A DNA stretch of 21,471 bases from Adiantum capillus-veneris (GCA_014529385.2 JABFUD020000253.1:1-21471); one strand, 5' to 3'. Positions 9,595 to 19,760 are shown, counted from the stretch's first letter. The notes: generated by a model not told the origin, from the sequence alone. Numbers and translations: made by a program.

Positions 9595-10161
9595 TTAGCT
9601 TTTGTGACCTTCGCCATGCAGGAAATGATTTGCGATGTCCTCCCCTCTTGTATTCTCTAGGAGAATAGCCATAACTTTCATCGGAAGAGAAGAAGGTGAA
9701 GAAGAAGGAGAAGAGGGTGACCTCTTCCTAGCCCTTTTCTTCCTTTGTTTCCTCTCTTGCCTTTGAGAGTGATGAGGAGAAGGACTATGGGTTGCTCTTT
9801 TCCTCTTGGGAGGAGTAGGCGATCGTCTAGACCGCCTTCTTCGTGGAGCCACATCTTCAGAAGAACTTAGACTTTCATTGCTTTCTTTCTCTTTGGATTC
9901 CTCCTCTCGAATGGGAGAGAGTCTTCTTTTGGGGGTCTCTTCAAGAGGCCTCCTAAGCTCTCTCTCCTCTTGGAGAGGAAGGGAAATTCCATAGGCACGA
10001 AGTTGTTGAGTAACTTCGGCTTGCAAGGTAGGGTTGCCCATAGCTTGTTGCAACCTAGTCACAAGATAATTCACAAACATGGGAGCATCATCATTAGCAC
10101 CTTCATGTGCAAAATCAAAGCTATCAATGTTCATTCTACTCTCTTGATTATTGTCAGCCAT
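9595..10161 (-). pseudogene. Gag N-terminal segment with SR/KR-rich region
   Basis: 188 residues from ATG at 10161-10159, the first reading frame after the leader, so probably the element's translation start. Residues 1-70 are an ordinary soluble N-terminus. Residues about 70-100 are acidic and serine-rich; residues about 105-160 are extremely basic and serine-proline-rich (RRRRSRRSPTPPKRKR, then [18 protein letters not shown]). This SR/KR block resembles splicing-factor RS domains or nuclear localisation signals; its role here is unknown. A single-base shift near 9615 separates it from the gag core, whose frame reads through [17 protein letters not shown] on the other side. Confidence 0.8.
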
Positions 10162-10563
10162 GTTAACAAAATTTTATGTATGTACTTAGTGTATGCTTTG
10201 GCAATTCAAAACCTTAGTTGCCACTCCTCTTAGCCTTTGAAAATCGGCTCTTAAGTATCTACACCCACGGCTCAAAGTGGTTAATTATAGAGAGTAGAGG
10301 AGTAGGTCTAACATAGCAGAGTTGCCAAGGGCTAGCTCCTTTCGGACTTCTTATGGCTCAATAATGGTAAAGCCGTAGGCAAGTCTAAAAAGACTCCATT
10401 ATTAAGTCCAAAGCTCCCGAGGTGTGCACCATCCCCCACATAGTGGGCTTAACAAAACCGGTATTAGATCCCAGTTCCACTTACTCTATTATAATTAACA
10501 ACATCAACCATTTATAGGCTACTTAAGGACCTCTCTTCTTAAGCAAGAAAAGAGAAACCAAAT
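10162..10563 (-). other. 5' leader of the retrotransposon
   Basis: Roughly 400 bases between the primer binding site and the gag ATG, with no long reading frame. It would contain the packaging signal, but I see no specific motif. Confidence 0.7.
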
Positions 10564-10575
10564 GCTCTGATACCA
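10564..10575 (-). promoter_or_regulatory. Primer binding site for initiator Met-tRNA
   Basis: On the minus strand TGGTATCAGAGC stands one base after the CA end of the 5' LTR. This is the usual plant PBS, complementary to the 3' end of initiator methionine tRNA, and it fixes the orientation of the element. Confidence 0.95.
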
Positions 10576-10576
10576 A

Positions 10577-12179
10577 TGTAATGGAATTTGCCTATTCAAT
10601 TTGAGAATAGCGGAATTTAATGAGAGTACTTTCAAGAAATGATTTTGTGAGCATAGCGGGTAGACATAATTGAAGATAGCAACATAATCATAGCAATTAG
10701 TTAACTTGGCATAGACAATACTTTTGCAAGAGAGAGAGTTTAGAGAACATGACAACAATTGAGGACCGGATTTATGTGGAGCCGGTCCCCCCTCCAATAG
10801 GCATTTGTATTATGATTTCTCCCATAAAGAGAGACTTGTTACAATACAGTCTTTGTGTTCCTTGTGACCTAGGTGATGCCATGAAGATGGAAGCTTCATG
10901 CACCACAAACATAACATAAACTTGAAGAAAGCTTTAACTATCCAAGCCTCAGTCCCAAGACCTCAAACACCTTCGAAGGTGGAGAGAGCTAGCAGGGAAT
11001 GAGGGTAGGGAAGAGGAAGAAGAAACATTTCGTAGGAGAAAGAATTAGTTCCTCACTTATCATACTCTTGTTGCTAGCATACATAATAGCATAGTAATGA
11101 AGAAGAAGGAGATGGCAAGCTTAAGCATTGAAGCATGGCTCTTGGTTGGATTTGCACTCCATAGCCAAGAGTGTTGGTGTAGGCTCTCAACCTCTACTTG
11201 CTTGGAGAGGGAGCTCTTGCACTTTGCATATCACACAATGAGAGTGCTTGTGAGTGTGTGTGGGTGAGTATACCCCCTAGGCACCCCCCTAGCTTGCTTG
11301 GGTCGACCCCCCCTTGTAGCTCATGCCTGAAGCTCATTGGACCCCTCCAGGCCTAGCCAATCACAAGCAGGAGCCATTACAAGCAACATGGGTAGCCTTG
11401 GGACAAGTGTCCCCCTTTCCCCTTTGAGAGAGAGGACTTGATAAATGCTAAAACAATTAGATAATTCATGTAATTTATCATTGGACCCCTTTGAAGCCTA
11501 GCCAATAGGCTTCAAGCAACACATGAAGGTAACATGGGTAGGGGCCTGACATGTGTCCTTGCTGCCTCTTCAAGTTGGGCTTCCCTTGTGTGTGTGAGTG
11601 GGTGTTCTCTCTCTAGCCCTAGGAAAAGGGCTCGCCCCCCCTCTTGTAGGAATGCTTTTGACTTTTAGGTGATCAAGCACCTTACTCACCAAGCATGACA
11701 AAGCACTTGAACTAGGGGGTGTTCCCACAAGCATCTCAGGCAAGCTTCTCAAGGCACCTCAAGTACTTTAATCATGCAGCAAGTCAAGCACCTCAAGCAT
11801 GGAGCCAGTCAAGCACCTCAAGCATCTTAATCAAGCACCTCAAGCATGAAAAACACCTCAAGCATGACAAGCACCTCGAGCTTGGCCGGGTTCCCACCTC
11901 AAGCTCAGCCCTAGCTTACTTAAGGTCAAAGGACTTTTACACACATTTATTGGAGGTCTTCAATGAAGCTAACCCTAAGGTCTTATGCTCCATTGGTTAG
12001 CCTTGCTCTTTGATAGACCATCTCCCTTTTGGGCCCCTTTACCATTGGCCCCGTGTTGAGATAGATCTATAAGCACATACCTATATCTTAACACTTGTTC
12101 CCGTTTATTCTCCCACATTAAGTGATCAATTTAATATGAGAAAATCATTTGGGTTAGTTAGATATTAGATTTTATGACA
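10577..12179 (-). repeat. 5' LTR of the Ty3/gypsy element
   Basis: 1603 bp, minus-strand start at 12179 (TGTCATAAAA) and end CCATTACA at 10577. It carries the element's promoter by definition, though I cannot place a TATA box with confidence. The three-base length difference from the other LTR is fully explained by the indels listed for the 3' LTR. Confidence 0.95.
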
Positions 12180-12768
12180 TGTGGGGAGTGAAGATGTAAC
12201 ATCACGAGTTTTCAGGCTTCAAAGGGATAGTCAGGATCAGAAAAATATGGCAGGCCACCTGTTGTGTGAGAATGGCCATGACCTTAACTCAAAGGAAGGG
12301 GTACAAAGAATGATTGCATGCAAGGTCATTGTACAGAAGGTCCCAAATGTTGGCAATACGACAAATGATCATTTGAAGTGCCTGTATTACACTGTCCTCC
12401 ATTTTGTATAGCCTTGTGTGGCTGCAAGATGTCTTATGTCTTCCACATGATAGTGAGATGGAGCCAGTAACCGGTGAGGTTAATACATTTAGATATCATA
12501 ATGCATAGGGTTTTTGGTGATGGATCATCAAAAAAGGAACTTGATGATATAAAGCAGAAGGGCGAACATAGTGAACAAGGCACAAGTTCAAGGCCTAAAA
12601 GTTTGCAAAGCAAGTGGCGAAGACTTGGTGCTAGAGGCAATTATATCTTGAGAAAACAACCTTCAACTTACAGACATTGAGCTTAAATGCTTTGTTTGAA
12701 AACTCTTGCAGTGCTATCATCCAAAAGGTGAATTCATACTTGAAGAGTATCCAGATACTTGAATTAGT

Positions 12769-12836
12769 GTATGAAAATATCTTCTTTTTATAATCTGCTA
12801 ATTCATTCTAAACTTGCTTGTTTCCTTTTCTTGTAG
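12769..12836 (+). other. Intron in the transposase-like relic
   Basis: 68 bp, donor GTATGA, pyrimidine-rich end TTTCCTTTTCTTGTAG. Removing it joins YLKSIQILEL to VIARWRRDDKDLND in frame (phase 2), and the region on both sides is open, which is good evidence that it is a genuine spliced intron. Confidence 0.8.
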
Positions 12837-13135
12837 GATTGCAAGATGGAGGAGGGATGATAAGGATCTCAATGATGGACTAGAGAGAATCTTGAACCTA
12901 AAATCAAAAAGTAGGTTGCAATTTATTCATGGAGTTATTTTCCCAGGTCACCTATCATCCACAAACTACTCCAATGTCACGTGTTTAAGATGACAACCAA
13001 GGGTCCAAGCTCAGGAGTAGATCTTGTGAACAAAATGCGGCCATCAGGAGAATTAGGAAATTGTTGGGTTTGCTTTGATCATGTCAAGAGGATAAGGGAT
13101 TGGCACTCCATGGCTTGTCATGTCTATAATCCCTT

Positions 13136-13549
13136 ATGCAGGAGCTCCAAACTATAGCCATTGGGGAGTTCAAGAGTGAGGACACAGAGGCTCAAGTACT
13201 ATTTTGGAATTTGTTGAATGAGGTCATGGAAAAGGAGGGTTTTAGTGCTGCTGAGTTCCATGGTTTTATGGCTTATGAGACTCAACAAAATTGGTTGGTT
13301 GTGAGGACATTATTTAATGGAGGTCCTCAGAATGTTATGGAAGGTAAGGAAAGAACTTGTTTGTGGCATTGGGAGGACAACTTGGAGAAGCATTCTAGAA
13401 AGTGCATTTCTCCAGAGAACCAAGAGGAATTCAAAATTAGGTGCAGAGCTTGGAAAAATTCACCTACTACTGAGAGTGCAAAAAATGAACTAGATTCTCT
13501 TTGTGAGTGGTTGGAAATGGGTAATGCCAGACCCAACAAGGATGCTTGA
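13136..13549 (+). pseudogene. Longest intact block of the transposase-like gene
   Basis: 137 residues: IAIGEFKSEDTEAQVLFWNL, then FHGFMAYETQQNWLVVRTLF, then RTCLWHWEDNLEKHSRKC. A charged helical N-part is followed by a core like the DDE domain of MULE transposases, where an aspartate-containing motif precedes a C-x2-H pair; here D appears replaced (GFMAYET), so catalytic competence is doubtful. The preceding WVCFDHVKRIRDWH block lies one frame away, so this ATG is not the native start. The frame ends in TGA at 13547, one base out of register with the continuation WISWWHARV. Confidence 0.5.
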
Positions 13550-13607
13550 GACTTGGATTTCATGGTGGCATGCAAGGGTTTTTCATTGGGGACAATACAT
13601 TTTGAAG

Positions 13608-13687
13608 GTACATATTTTCTATTCACAAATAGTACATCCACACATGATTACTTCTTGTTGTCACTAACAATGTAAACATTTTTGTAG
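13608..13687 (+). other. Second intron in the transposase-like relic
   Basis: 80 bp, donor GTACAT, acceptor ACATTTTTGTAG. Splicing joins HWGQYILK to AMEGDDRYLVP in phase 0 with an open frame on both sides. Confidence 0.75.
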
Positions 13688-14034
13688 GCAATGGAGGGAG
13701 ATGATAGATATTTGGTTCCAAGGAGTAACCTGTCAGAGTCCATTCATGGGAGTTGGTTGGCTACGAACAATGGGGACAAATACATGTCATTGTATGAAGC
13801 ATGTCTCTAAGACCTCATAGCCTCTTGTTTGCAAGGGGCTAGGCATGCTGCATTTATTAAAAAGGGCAACACATAGGATCTGGACCAAGCCTTTGTAAGC
13901 TGCAACAAAGAGATGCAATGTGGACTAAAAGATCATACTCACAAAGAAAAATAATAGACCTCACGAATGAAGTGCAGAGGAAATTGGAGTTGGAGCAGAG
14001 GCAGACATTGGATATGAGATACTGCAACAGAGAA

Positions 14035-14285
14035 AAAAAAGAGACCTAGATCAATTGTGTCACCAATTCATGAGTTTGATTCTCATCGGGCCAGAGTTTC
14101 AAAGGATCACTAAGCCAGTGCCCCAAAGGCACTCTTATCCAGCCGCGAGCGCTAGTCAAAATGAAGTGACTACACAAATAAGCGAGGTGGATGTTAGTCC
14201 AGCATTGTGGGCTATACGATGTACCAATCCCGGAAGCATGGTACGATGTCAGGGATAAATTAGAACCATAAAAGCAAAGTGTCAA
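14035..14285 (+). repeat. Possible tRNA-derived SINE fragment
   Basis: GAGTTTGATTCTC at 14072-14084 resembles a tRNA B box (GGTTCGANNCC) and is followed by a CGGGCC stem-like continuation; TAGATCAATTG at 14047-14057 is a weak A-box candidate, but the A-to-B spacing is shorter than expected. The segment interrupts the protein similarity of the transposase-like gene and is preceded by an A-rich run (14033-14040). No flanking duplication is clear. Confidence 0.25.
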
Positions 14286-14834
14286 AAATACATAGATTCA
14301 AAGGGGCATGCTGGGAAGGAGGGAGTCCCTGCCCCTCCTTTCTATGGAAGAATTCGTGTCTCAAAGGATGAATCCGATATTCAACCACAAATGATATGGT
14401 TTGTGTGATTGTGTGGAGCACACTTGGGAGCCGACAACTGCAATTTATGGTTTACTATCACCTGCACAAGCAAAATGGGTTGTGGCAGTTGGAACATGTC
14501 TCAATCCTAATGAGATTCTTTGTCTTCAAAAAGCAGGATTTATTTTGGAAGGTGTAACACAGACATGTGTTGTGTTAAATCCCCTACAGGTCCGAAACAA
14601 AGCATTGCAAACAAGGGAGCACGGTCAGAATACAGAGAGGGAATCAAAGAAGTCATCTTAGAAGAGCAATTAGTAAGGAAATGCAAACAATAATTGATGC
14701 TGCAATGTCTCTATGGAATATCAGGTAGTGCAAAACAAATGTGGTTCAACAACGGGAATATGTTGAGTTCATTTTGACTACACAAGGGTCAAAGAGAAAA
14801 GGAGCTCCATACAATATTACTATTTGTGTGTTTC

Positions 14835-14960
14835 CCGTCATGGTACATGTGATGATTTTCTACGTTGATCATGCATAGCAGAACGCTACATGCCATGTAA
14901 ACACATCTATTGTGTCTTCTTATCCACTTGAAACTTGAGTTGGAAACCAATAAGCTAGTC
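14835..14960 (+). pseudogene. Degenerate SWIM zinc finger
   Basis: A C-T-C pair followed by DDFLR (14841-14862) and, about 45 bases later, MPCKHIYCVFLST (14890-14930) reproduces the SWIM signature CxC...CxH. An extra base splits the first pair between frames and a stop (TGA) lies inside. The SWIM finger is the C-terminal DNA- or protein-binding module of MULE and FAR1-type proteins. Confidence 0.6.
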
Positions 14961-15030
14961 CACCAATCTGCTTTAACAAAAGATGAGCTTCATACTGCCC
15001 TCGCAAGAGTGTGAACACCTACATATCCTT

Positions 15031-17100
15031 GTATTTTGTGAACACTGCTAGCCTTTTTTGTAGTGCGCTACTCATTTTTTTTGTACTCCATATTCCGAAG
15101 TTTATAAGATGAAACTATGGTGTTGCATATGAATAAGTTTTTGTAGTAAGTTTTGAGGGTTTGCTGTTGCAATCACTTTATTTTTCATACATACATCACA
15201 AAGAATTAAAATGTTACAAAGGGGTTAATAAAGCTAAAAATTATCCAATGATAATTTCACTTCGAAATATACTTGGAACACTAGAAATTCTGATCACATG
15301 TTTGGATACTAAACTCGTTAGCTTGTGGGTTTTGGCTCGTAAAATGGCAACCCCCTGGTTGTTGCATTCACCCTTTTGAGATTAATATACAAACTCAAAT
15401 TTTGTCATTTGTATTGGACACTATCACAATAAGTCAAACCTAATCTGTATGCTCTATCTCATAGATGAATTCAACGTCTTTTAGTTTCTCTCTCTCTCTC
15501 TCTCTCATTTTATCTTCTTGGCAAGGTCTCATTATAAGCATAAGTCATTTATCTTGATGGTTTATCATCTTCTCACATAGGAATAGTGTGTTGATAAATC
15601 TCTATATATACCCCTTTCAAGTCCTCATACGATCATGTGAATACATCTCTATATTCTAGGGTTTGGTCAAATATCTTCCCTTCAGGAGTTAAGTCAATAG
15701 ATATACATTCTTGCGTAAGATTCTATTTTCTTAGCATCTTTGGCCATGATATGTTTTCCCCAAAACTTTCGACTCCCTCTTTGGTTGTTGAACCACAATC
15801 TTCCTATCTTGAAATATATGCTTTTAATATTGGATTGTTATTAATGGCATCACTTATTGTACACTCACTTATTGTACACTCACCTGATTATTTTGGGTGT
15901 CCAAACTTCTTTCAAAGTATTTTTCAACCCCTTGTATTTGGATTTCCTCTCAGTTTTTGACAAGTTAGGTTCTTACACAACCTCATTTTCCCTATTGGTC
16001 TCTTCTTTATATTTGTGTTTTCTTTTCAGTTTCTACAGAGGTTCTTTTGCTTGAGACAAATAATAACTGGTTATTTTGTCCTTGACACAATCTTCAACAT
16101 ATACAATCATTAGGCAATGAGTCTTACCCTTCATTGAATGTGTCCTTTTTTTCTTACTTACTTTTTTCTTCTTGTAATGATTCTATTTATTGCATGTCTA
16201 GTTTCGAAAATCAATTTTCTTACCTCTCTATCCCTAGCTAACAATCATGCTCTTGACCTCTCTTTTTAGAATCTGAACCACTAGAGATGACTCAAATCCT
16301 CTTTAATCTTGTCTATAGCATCATAGAATGCAGCCCCATCCTTATTGTCTCTCTAAAAAATCATTTATGGAGATTTTGTCTTGTATCTTTAATACCGATA
16401 TCTGCTTCTCATTTCCACTCTCTCAATACTTGGAATCCTCTATTGGTCTTCGTCATCTTTACTCACTATGGACACCATTTAAGTTGGGATTACATCATAT
16501 TCTTCCTTGTCACCATAAAATCTCATTGGAGTTGACTCATCAACACATATATCCACCATTTCCAACATCTAGGTCCATTCAGATGGCTCAAATAAATGCT
16601 TTCAAATGGCTTTGCAAGATATGCTACATTTTCAACCTCTCGATTTAAGATGCAATCTTCTCTTTGTAAGCTATTATTCTCAGAAGTCCCACACATCCAA
16701 AGGGATGTTTTTTGCATTCAACTATGACAGTAATTTTGTATCTATAGTACATAATTAAATTTCTCAATTGGGGTTTTGGACACACCCTTTGTTAGGTTTA
16801 CAACCCTAACAATATTCAGTCACAAAGAAACTGCAGTACAAAGGAAAATGACTGCAGGAGACTGCTCATTAAATCACAAAATTGCAAAGCATATGAATAA
16901 GAAACACCATGATTGAGACAAAGAAAGTACTGCTTCACGTGTATTCATCATCATTATCATAAAAAAATATAGTTCAAAACAATAGTACGACTACATGAAG
17001 GCTTCAAACTGTTTGTTGGTTACATTTCAAAAACTGCTATACCCATAAGACAATTTGGGCAGTTCAAACTCCCCTAAGCATTAGGCCACATGTGTAAACA
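15031..17100. other. AT-rich intergenic stretch without a supported gene
   Basis: Only short, low-complexity reading frames are present. Minor features are a (TC)n run at 15487-15506 and an exact 15-bp tandem duplication, CACTTATTGTACACT, at 15851-15880. A weak impression of decayed copia sequence at 15640-15960 was not strong enough to annotate. Confidence 0.6.
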
Positions 17101-17113
17101 TGCCCCCTAAGGT

Positions 17114-17326
17114 TTATCCACTGAGCCTGCCTGGCACAATAGTCCCTCTGCCCTCAATGGCCTGCTGCAATGAGTCCGCAATAGTCATACATACCCCACC
17201 CTGGATGCCTCCATGTCCAAAAGCAGCTGACCAAAAGGTATCATAACGTCCACGCAAAATCTGACCACATCGCCGAATGCGGCTCTTTGACAGATGGTGC
17301 TCCTGAAGCATAAGGATCAATCTCAC
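17114..17326 (-). pseudogene. LINE ORF2 start: endonuclease N-part, truncated
   Basis: About 70 residues on the minus strand ending in TAA at 17116. LMLQEHHLSKSRIRRCG contains the LQE(H/T) motif of AP-endonuclease-like (EEP) domains, with the glutamate that helps bind the metal; FWSAAFG...GGVCMTIA follows, as in plant LINE ORF2. The upstream frame is the same and is separated from the preceding protein only by one stop (TGA at about 17334). The reverse transcriptase that should follow is missing below 17114, so the element is truncated at its 3' side. Confidence 0.65.
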
Positions 17327-17329
17327 CTG

Positions 17330-18647
17330 TCACAAGGCAACGCTGAAGCTCCTGACGCAATCGGCCCCACTGTCTCTAAAAACTGGGGCCCACCTAGTCG
17401 CTGCACGTTCCACGAGGCGATCCTCATGGGGAGTGAGAGAGAACAGATGCTGCGGCAGCAGCAAGACAGGCTATCTTCGAGGCTGGCTTGGATGGGGAGT
17501 AATCCGCTTCCGAGCGTCCTCTAGATAGGCGAGATTGCAGTGAGTGCCTAGCCCAAGCCCAAGCAGAGCGAGCTGTGCGTAAAGCAACCTCCTCTGTCCA
17601 GGAGTCCTCATGAATGTATACATAGCAAGGCAAACACTGCATATCAGCAAAAAAGTACACCACAATGTGCCTACATCTTGCTGAGTCTGGGGGTGTCACC
17701 GCAAACTTGGCCAATGGCCACAAAGTCTGCAGCAAATCTGTAACTCCAAGTTCTCCCATGTGGTGATAGAACTCGAGAACCTATGTATGCAACCATCGCA
17801 CCACTGAGTCGAGGGACCACTCTGTCTCGGTCCTACCACAGAGGGGGAAGGAGAAACCAACTGTTGAGTCCAAGGCCTCTGTCCCCCTAGCGGCGAGGAA
17901 CAAAACATGGACCCTGAAGCAGGCTGCCTCGTGGTCTGCTGCGGAATTGCCGAGAAAGCGAGTGAACCCGTAGTCGAAGAAATCCTAGCGGTGTCGGAGG
18001 TCAATGCTCGTCAGACCACGAGGAATAGCTTCAAGGGAAGATGTCTGAATCTGCAGAGGGGGCCGCAAGAAGGGCTGACCCTCTCTCGCTAGGCGACTCG
18101 TGGCAAAGGCGCTGCTAAGAGATCTCCTAGCCGTCGGCGAGGGACCAGTGTCTTGAGTCCACTGTGGAACTGGAGGAGGAGGGGGGGGAGAAGGAGCTGG
18201 GGGGGGGGGCGGAGGGGAGGAAAAGCGGGGTGGGGCGACAGAGGTAGAGGGGCGAGGTTGGGAGTGGACGGGAGCAGAGGGCGGGGGGAGGATGAGGAGG
18301 AGGAGGGGAACTCTGAAGGGGGGGTGGCTGGCAAGGGTGAAGCGGAGGTGGAGGCTGGCGTAGGGGGCTCCTCGTGTTCAAGACGACCAAAGCGGTTCCC
18401 CGTGGTTGGGAACCCACTGCTGCTGAGTAGGCACCTGAGGGTCACTCTGAGTGCCAGGCTGTCGCTGTGGCCCCTGGCGTCGACGGCCACGGGCCTGCTG
18501 CCACCCCTCCTTCGCTGGAGCGCCAAGCTCGGAGGGTGGCTCTGAATCTGTGCGTTGTGCCGCTAGCTATGGTTGCGGCCTAGCCTTGGCAGGCTGGGGC
18601 TGGGGCTGAGGCTGAGGCTGAGGTGCAGGTCGTGGCCTCCTCCGTGG
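17330..18647 (-). pseudogene. LINE ORF1 C-terminal and linker region, frameshifted
   Basis: Minus strand, between the zinc knuckle and the endonuclease. A coherent segment of about 110 residues (17424-17759) reads LLQTLWPLAKFAVTPPDSAR then VVYFFADMQCLPCYVYIHED, followed by an alanine/arginine-rich stretch; the upstream part (17760-18650) is proline-rich low complexity with several frame changes, including next to G runs at 18181-18188 and 18199-18209. I do not know the fold of the conserved segment. Confidence 0.5.
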
Positions 18648-19348
18648 ACATGCCTTCGCTAGGTGGCCCATCTGTCTGCAAATGAAGCACTGGTTCGGGA
18701 GACCCGAGTACTCCACACTCTGTCTAAACAACCCCCACTCACCTGAGGCAGAAGGATGACCTTCGGGAGCGTGTGGGTATCTCTGACCAAAACTCGAACT
18801 GAGGGGATGCCAACCGCCTTGGTAGCTACTGATGCTGCCGTACGAGGTGACTCCAGGACAGTCCCGATGGTGGAGCCAATCTTGGAGAGAAGTGGTAGGT
18901 ACTCCCTCCGTAAACCCGAAAAGCAGACTGAGATGGGGATGTCTACCTCCTCTACTAGCACATCCGAAGTCGGGTCAAAACCATGTCGCCACTGTCGAAA
19001 GTGGGCGCGTGATGCTCGGATGGCCAGTGGACTCATAGCTATGACCTTGGAAGCCATCTCGGAGGTCTCGAACTCGAGCTGGTAGTACCCTCGTCCGAGA
19101 ATCTGGACATCCAAGATCTTGCCCATCTCTGCGAGAAGGCGGGCCTGGAGAAGGTCTCGCAGCTCTCCTCTGCTAGGACGGGTGCCGAGAATTTTGCAGA
19201 TGACCGAAGTCGCCTGCAAACGCTCAACCTCAGCGGCTAGGCTCGCTTGCTCTGTCGTCGGCGATAGAGCAAGTCGAATGGTGGGCTCAACGGGGTCGGG
19301 CGAGGGGGCTTCGGATGAGTCCCTTTGTGGCAGAGCTGGAGCCTCCAT
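18648..19348 (-). pseudogene. LINE ORF1: DUF4283-like domain plus CCHC zinc knuckle
   Basis: ATG at 19348-19346 with an in-frame TAG just upstream. About 200 residues are open: a proline/serine-rich start, an alanine-rich helix (QASLAAEVERLQATSVICKI), then GRGYYQLEFETSEMASKVI and WRHGFDPTSDVL, which are the pattern of DUF4283 in plant LINE ORF1 proteins. The knuckle CFICRQMGHLAKAC follows at 18689-18648 but one frame away; the shift lies at the C5 run 18732-18736. ORF1 proteins of this type bind the LINE RNA. A second copy of the N-part is at 20945-21260. Confidence 0.75.
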
Positions 19349-19359
19349 CTGTGTCTACT

Positions 19360-19526
19360 GCTGTGGCGAAGAAGCGGACGGTGAAGAGACTCTGCAACCG
19401 AGCACGCCGAGCACTGTCCGAAGAAACAGTGTTGCAGAGCCAAGTGCAGGAACCTTCGGGAATGACGAAGACGGGGGGGGGGGGGGGAAGGATAAGGCAG
19501 TGACCGAAAATTCAAGGGGCAGCGGG

Positions 19527-19558
<32 letters not shown>

Positions 19559-19760
19559 TGGGGGCAGCGGACGGGCTGGGGGCAGCGCAAGGTGAGGGCA
19601 GGCGGGGCGGGCTGGGCTGATGCACGCGGGCGGGCGGGCTGGGCTGGGCTGGGCAGATGCGCGCAAGGGCAGGCGGGGGACGGGAGGCAGCAAGGGGGGG
19701 GGGGGGGGGGGTGGGGGGGGGGGGGGGGGGGGGGGGCAGCAGTAGCGAAAGGATACCAAT
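19360..19760 (-). repeat. GC-rich 5' leader of LINE copy 1 with very long G runs
   Basis: On the plus strand the leader is G-rich: runs at 19473-19487 (15), 19528-19557 (30), 19694-19711 (18) and 19713-19736 (24), plus repeats of GGGCGGGCTGGGCT at about 19604-19655. Similar features in LINE copy 2 (21318-21336, 21350-21400, 21440-21450) show that they belong to the element's 5' region. The frames seen here are low-complexity proline/glycine artefacts. Confidence 0.6.

Larger units (their letters stand above)
3425..12179 (-). mobile_element. Ty3/gypsy LTR retrotransposon, chromovirus-like, complete but frameshifted
   Basis: An 8755-bp element on the minus strand. It has two nearly identical LTRs starting TG and ending CA, a primer binding site for initiator Met-tRNA next to the 5' LTR, a purine-rich tract next to the 3' LTR, and gag, protease, reverse transcriptase, RNase H and integrase in Ty3/gypsy order (integrase last), followed by a chromodomain-like tail. 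Flanks are TGTGT (3420-3424) and TGTGG (12180-12184), a 5-bp target duplication with one mismatch. Four single-base frame changes break the polyprotein (near 9615, 7884, 6315 and 6020). LTR similarity implies a young insertion. It lies inside an older transposase-like gene relic of opposite orientation. Confidence 0.95.
12180..15030 (+). pseudogene. Right remnant of a spliced MULE-like / SWIM-domain transposase-like gene
   Basis: Scattered coherent coding blocks in three frames: KSLQSKWRRLGARGNYILRK (12590-12650), LNALFENSCSAII...YLKSIQILEL (12680-12766), ARWRRDDKDLNDGLERIL after an intron, CWVCFDHVKRIRDWHSMACH (13055-13120), the 137-residue block at 13136-13549, WISWWHARVFHWGQYILK joined by a second intron to AMEGDDRYLVPRSNLSESIHG (13550-13790), and a SWIM-like C-terminus at 14840-14960. 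The WHW after a cysteine, a GFMA...NWLVVR block and a terminal SWIM finger are the layout of Mutator-like (MULE) or FAR1-related transposase proteins in plants. Stops at several points and frame changes near 13135 and 13548 show decay. The gypsy element at 3425-12179 cuts off the 5' part. Confidence 0.5.

Noticed and set aside
13136-13549. Free-standing functional gene of 137 codons
   Set aside because: Coherent protein blocks continue upstream and downstream in other frames, so this is one segment of a longer decayed gene.
15640-15960. Possible decayed Ty1/copia pol fragment (frame with VKSIDIHSCVRFYFLS)
   Set aside because: The likeness to the KLDP...CVFLGYS block is faint, no other pol motif follows, and the region is low-complexity AT-rich DNA.
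16780-16830. Telomere-like TTAGG/CCCTAA motif around GTTAGGTTTACAACCCTAAC
   Set aside because: Only one short inverted occurrence, with no tandem array.
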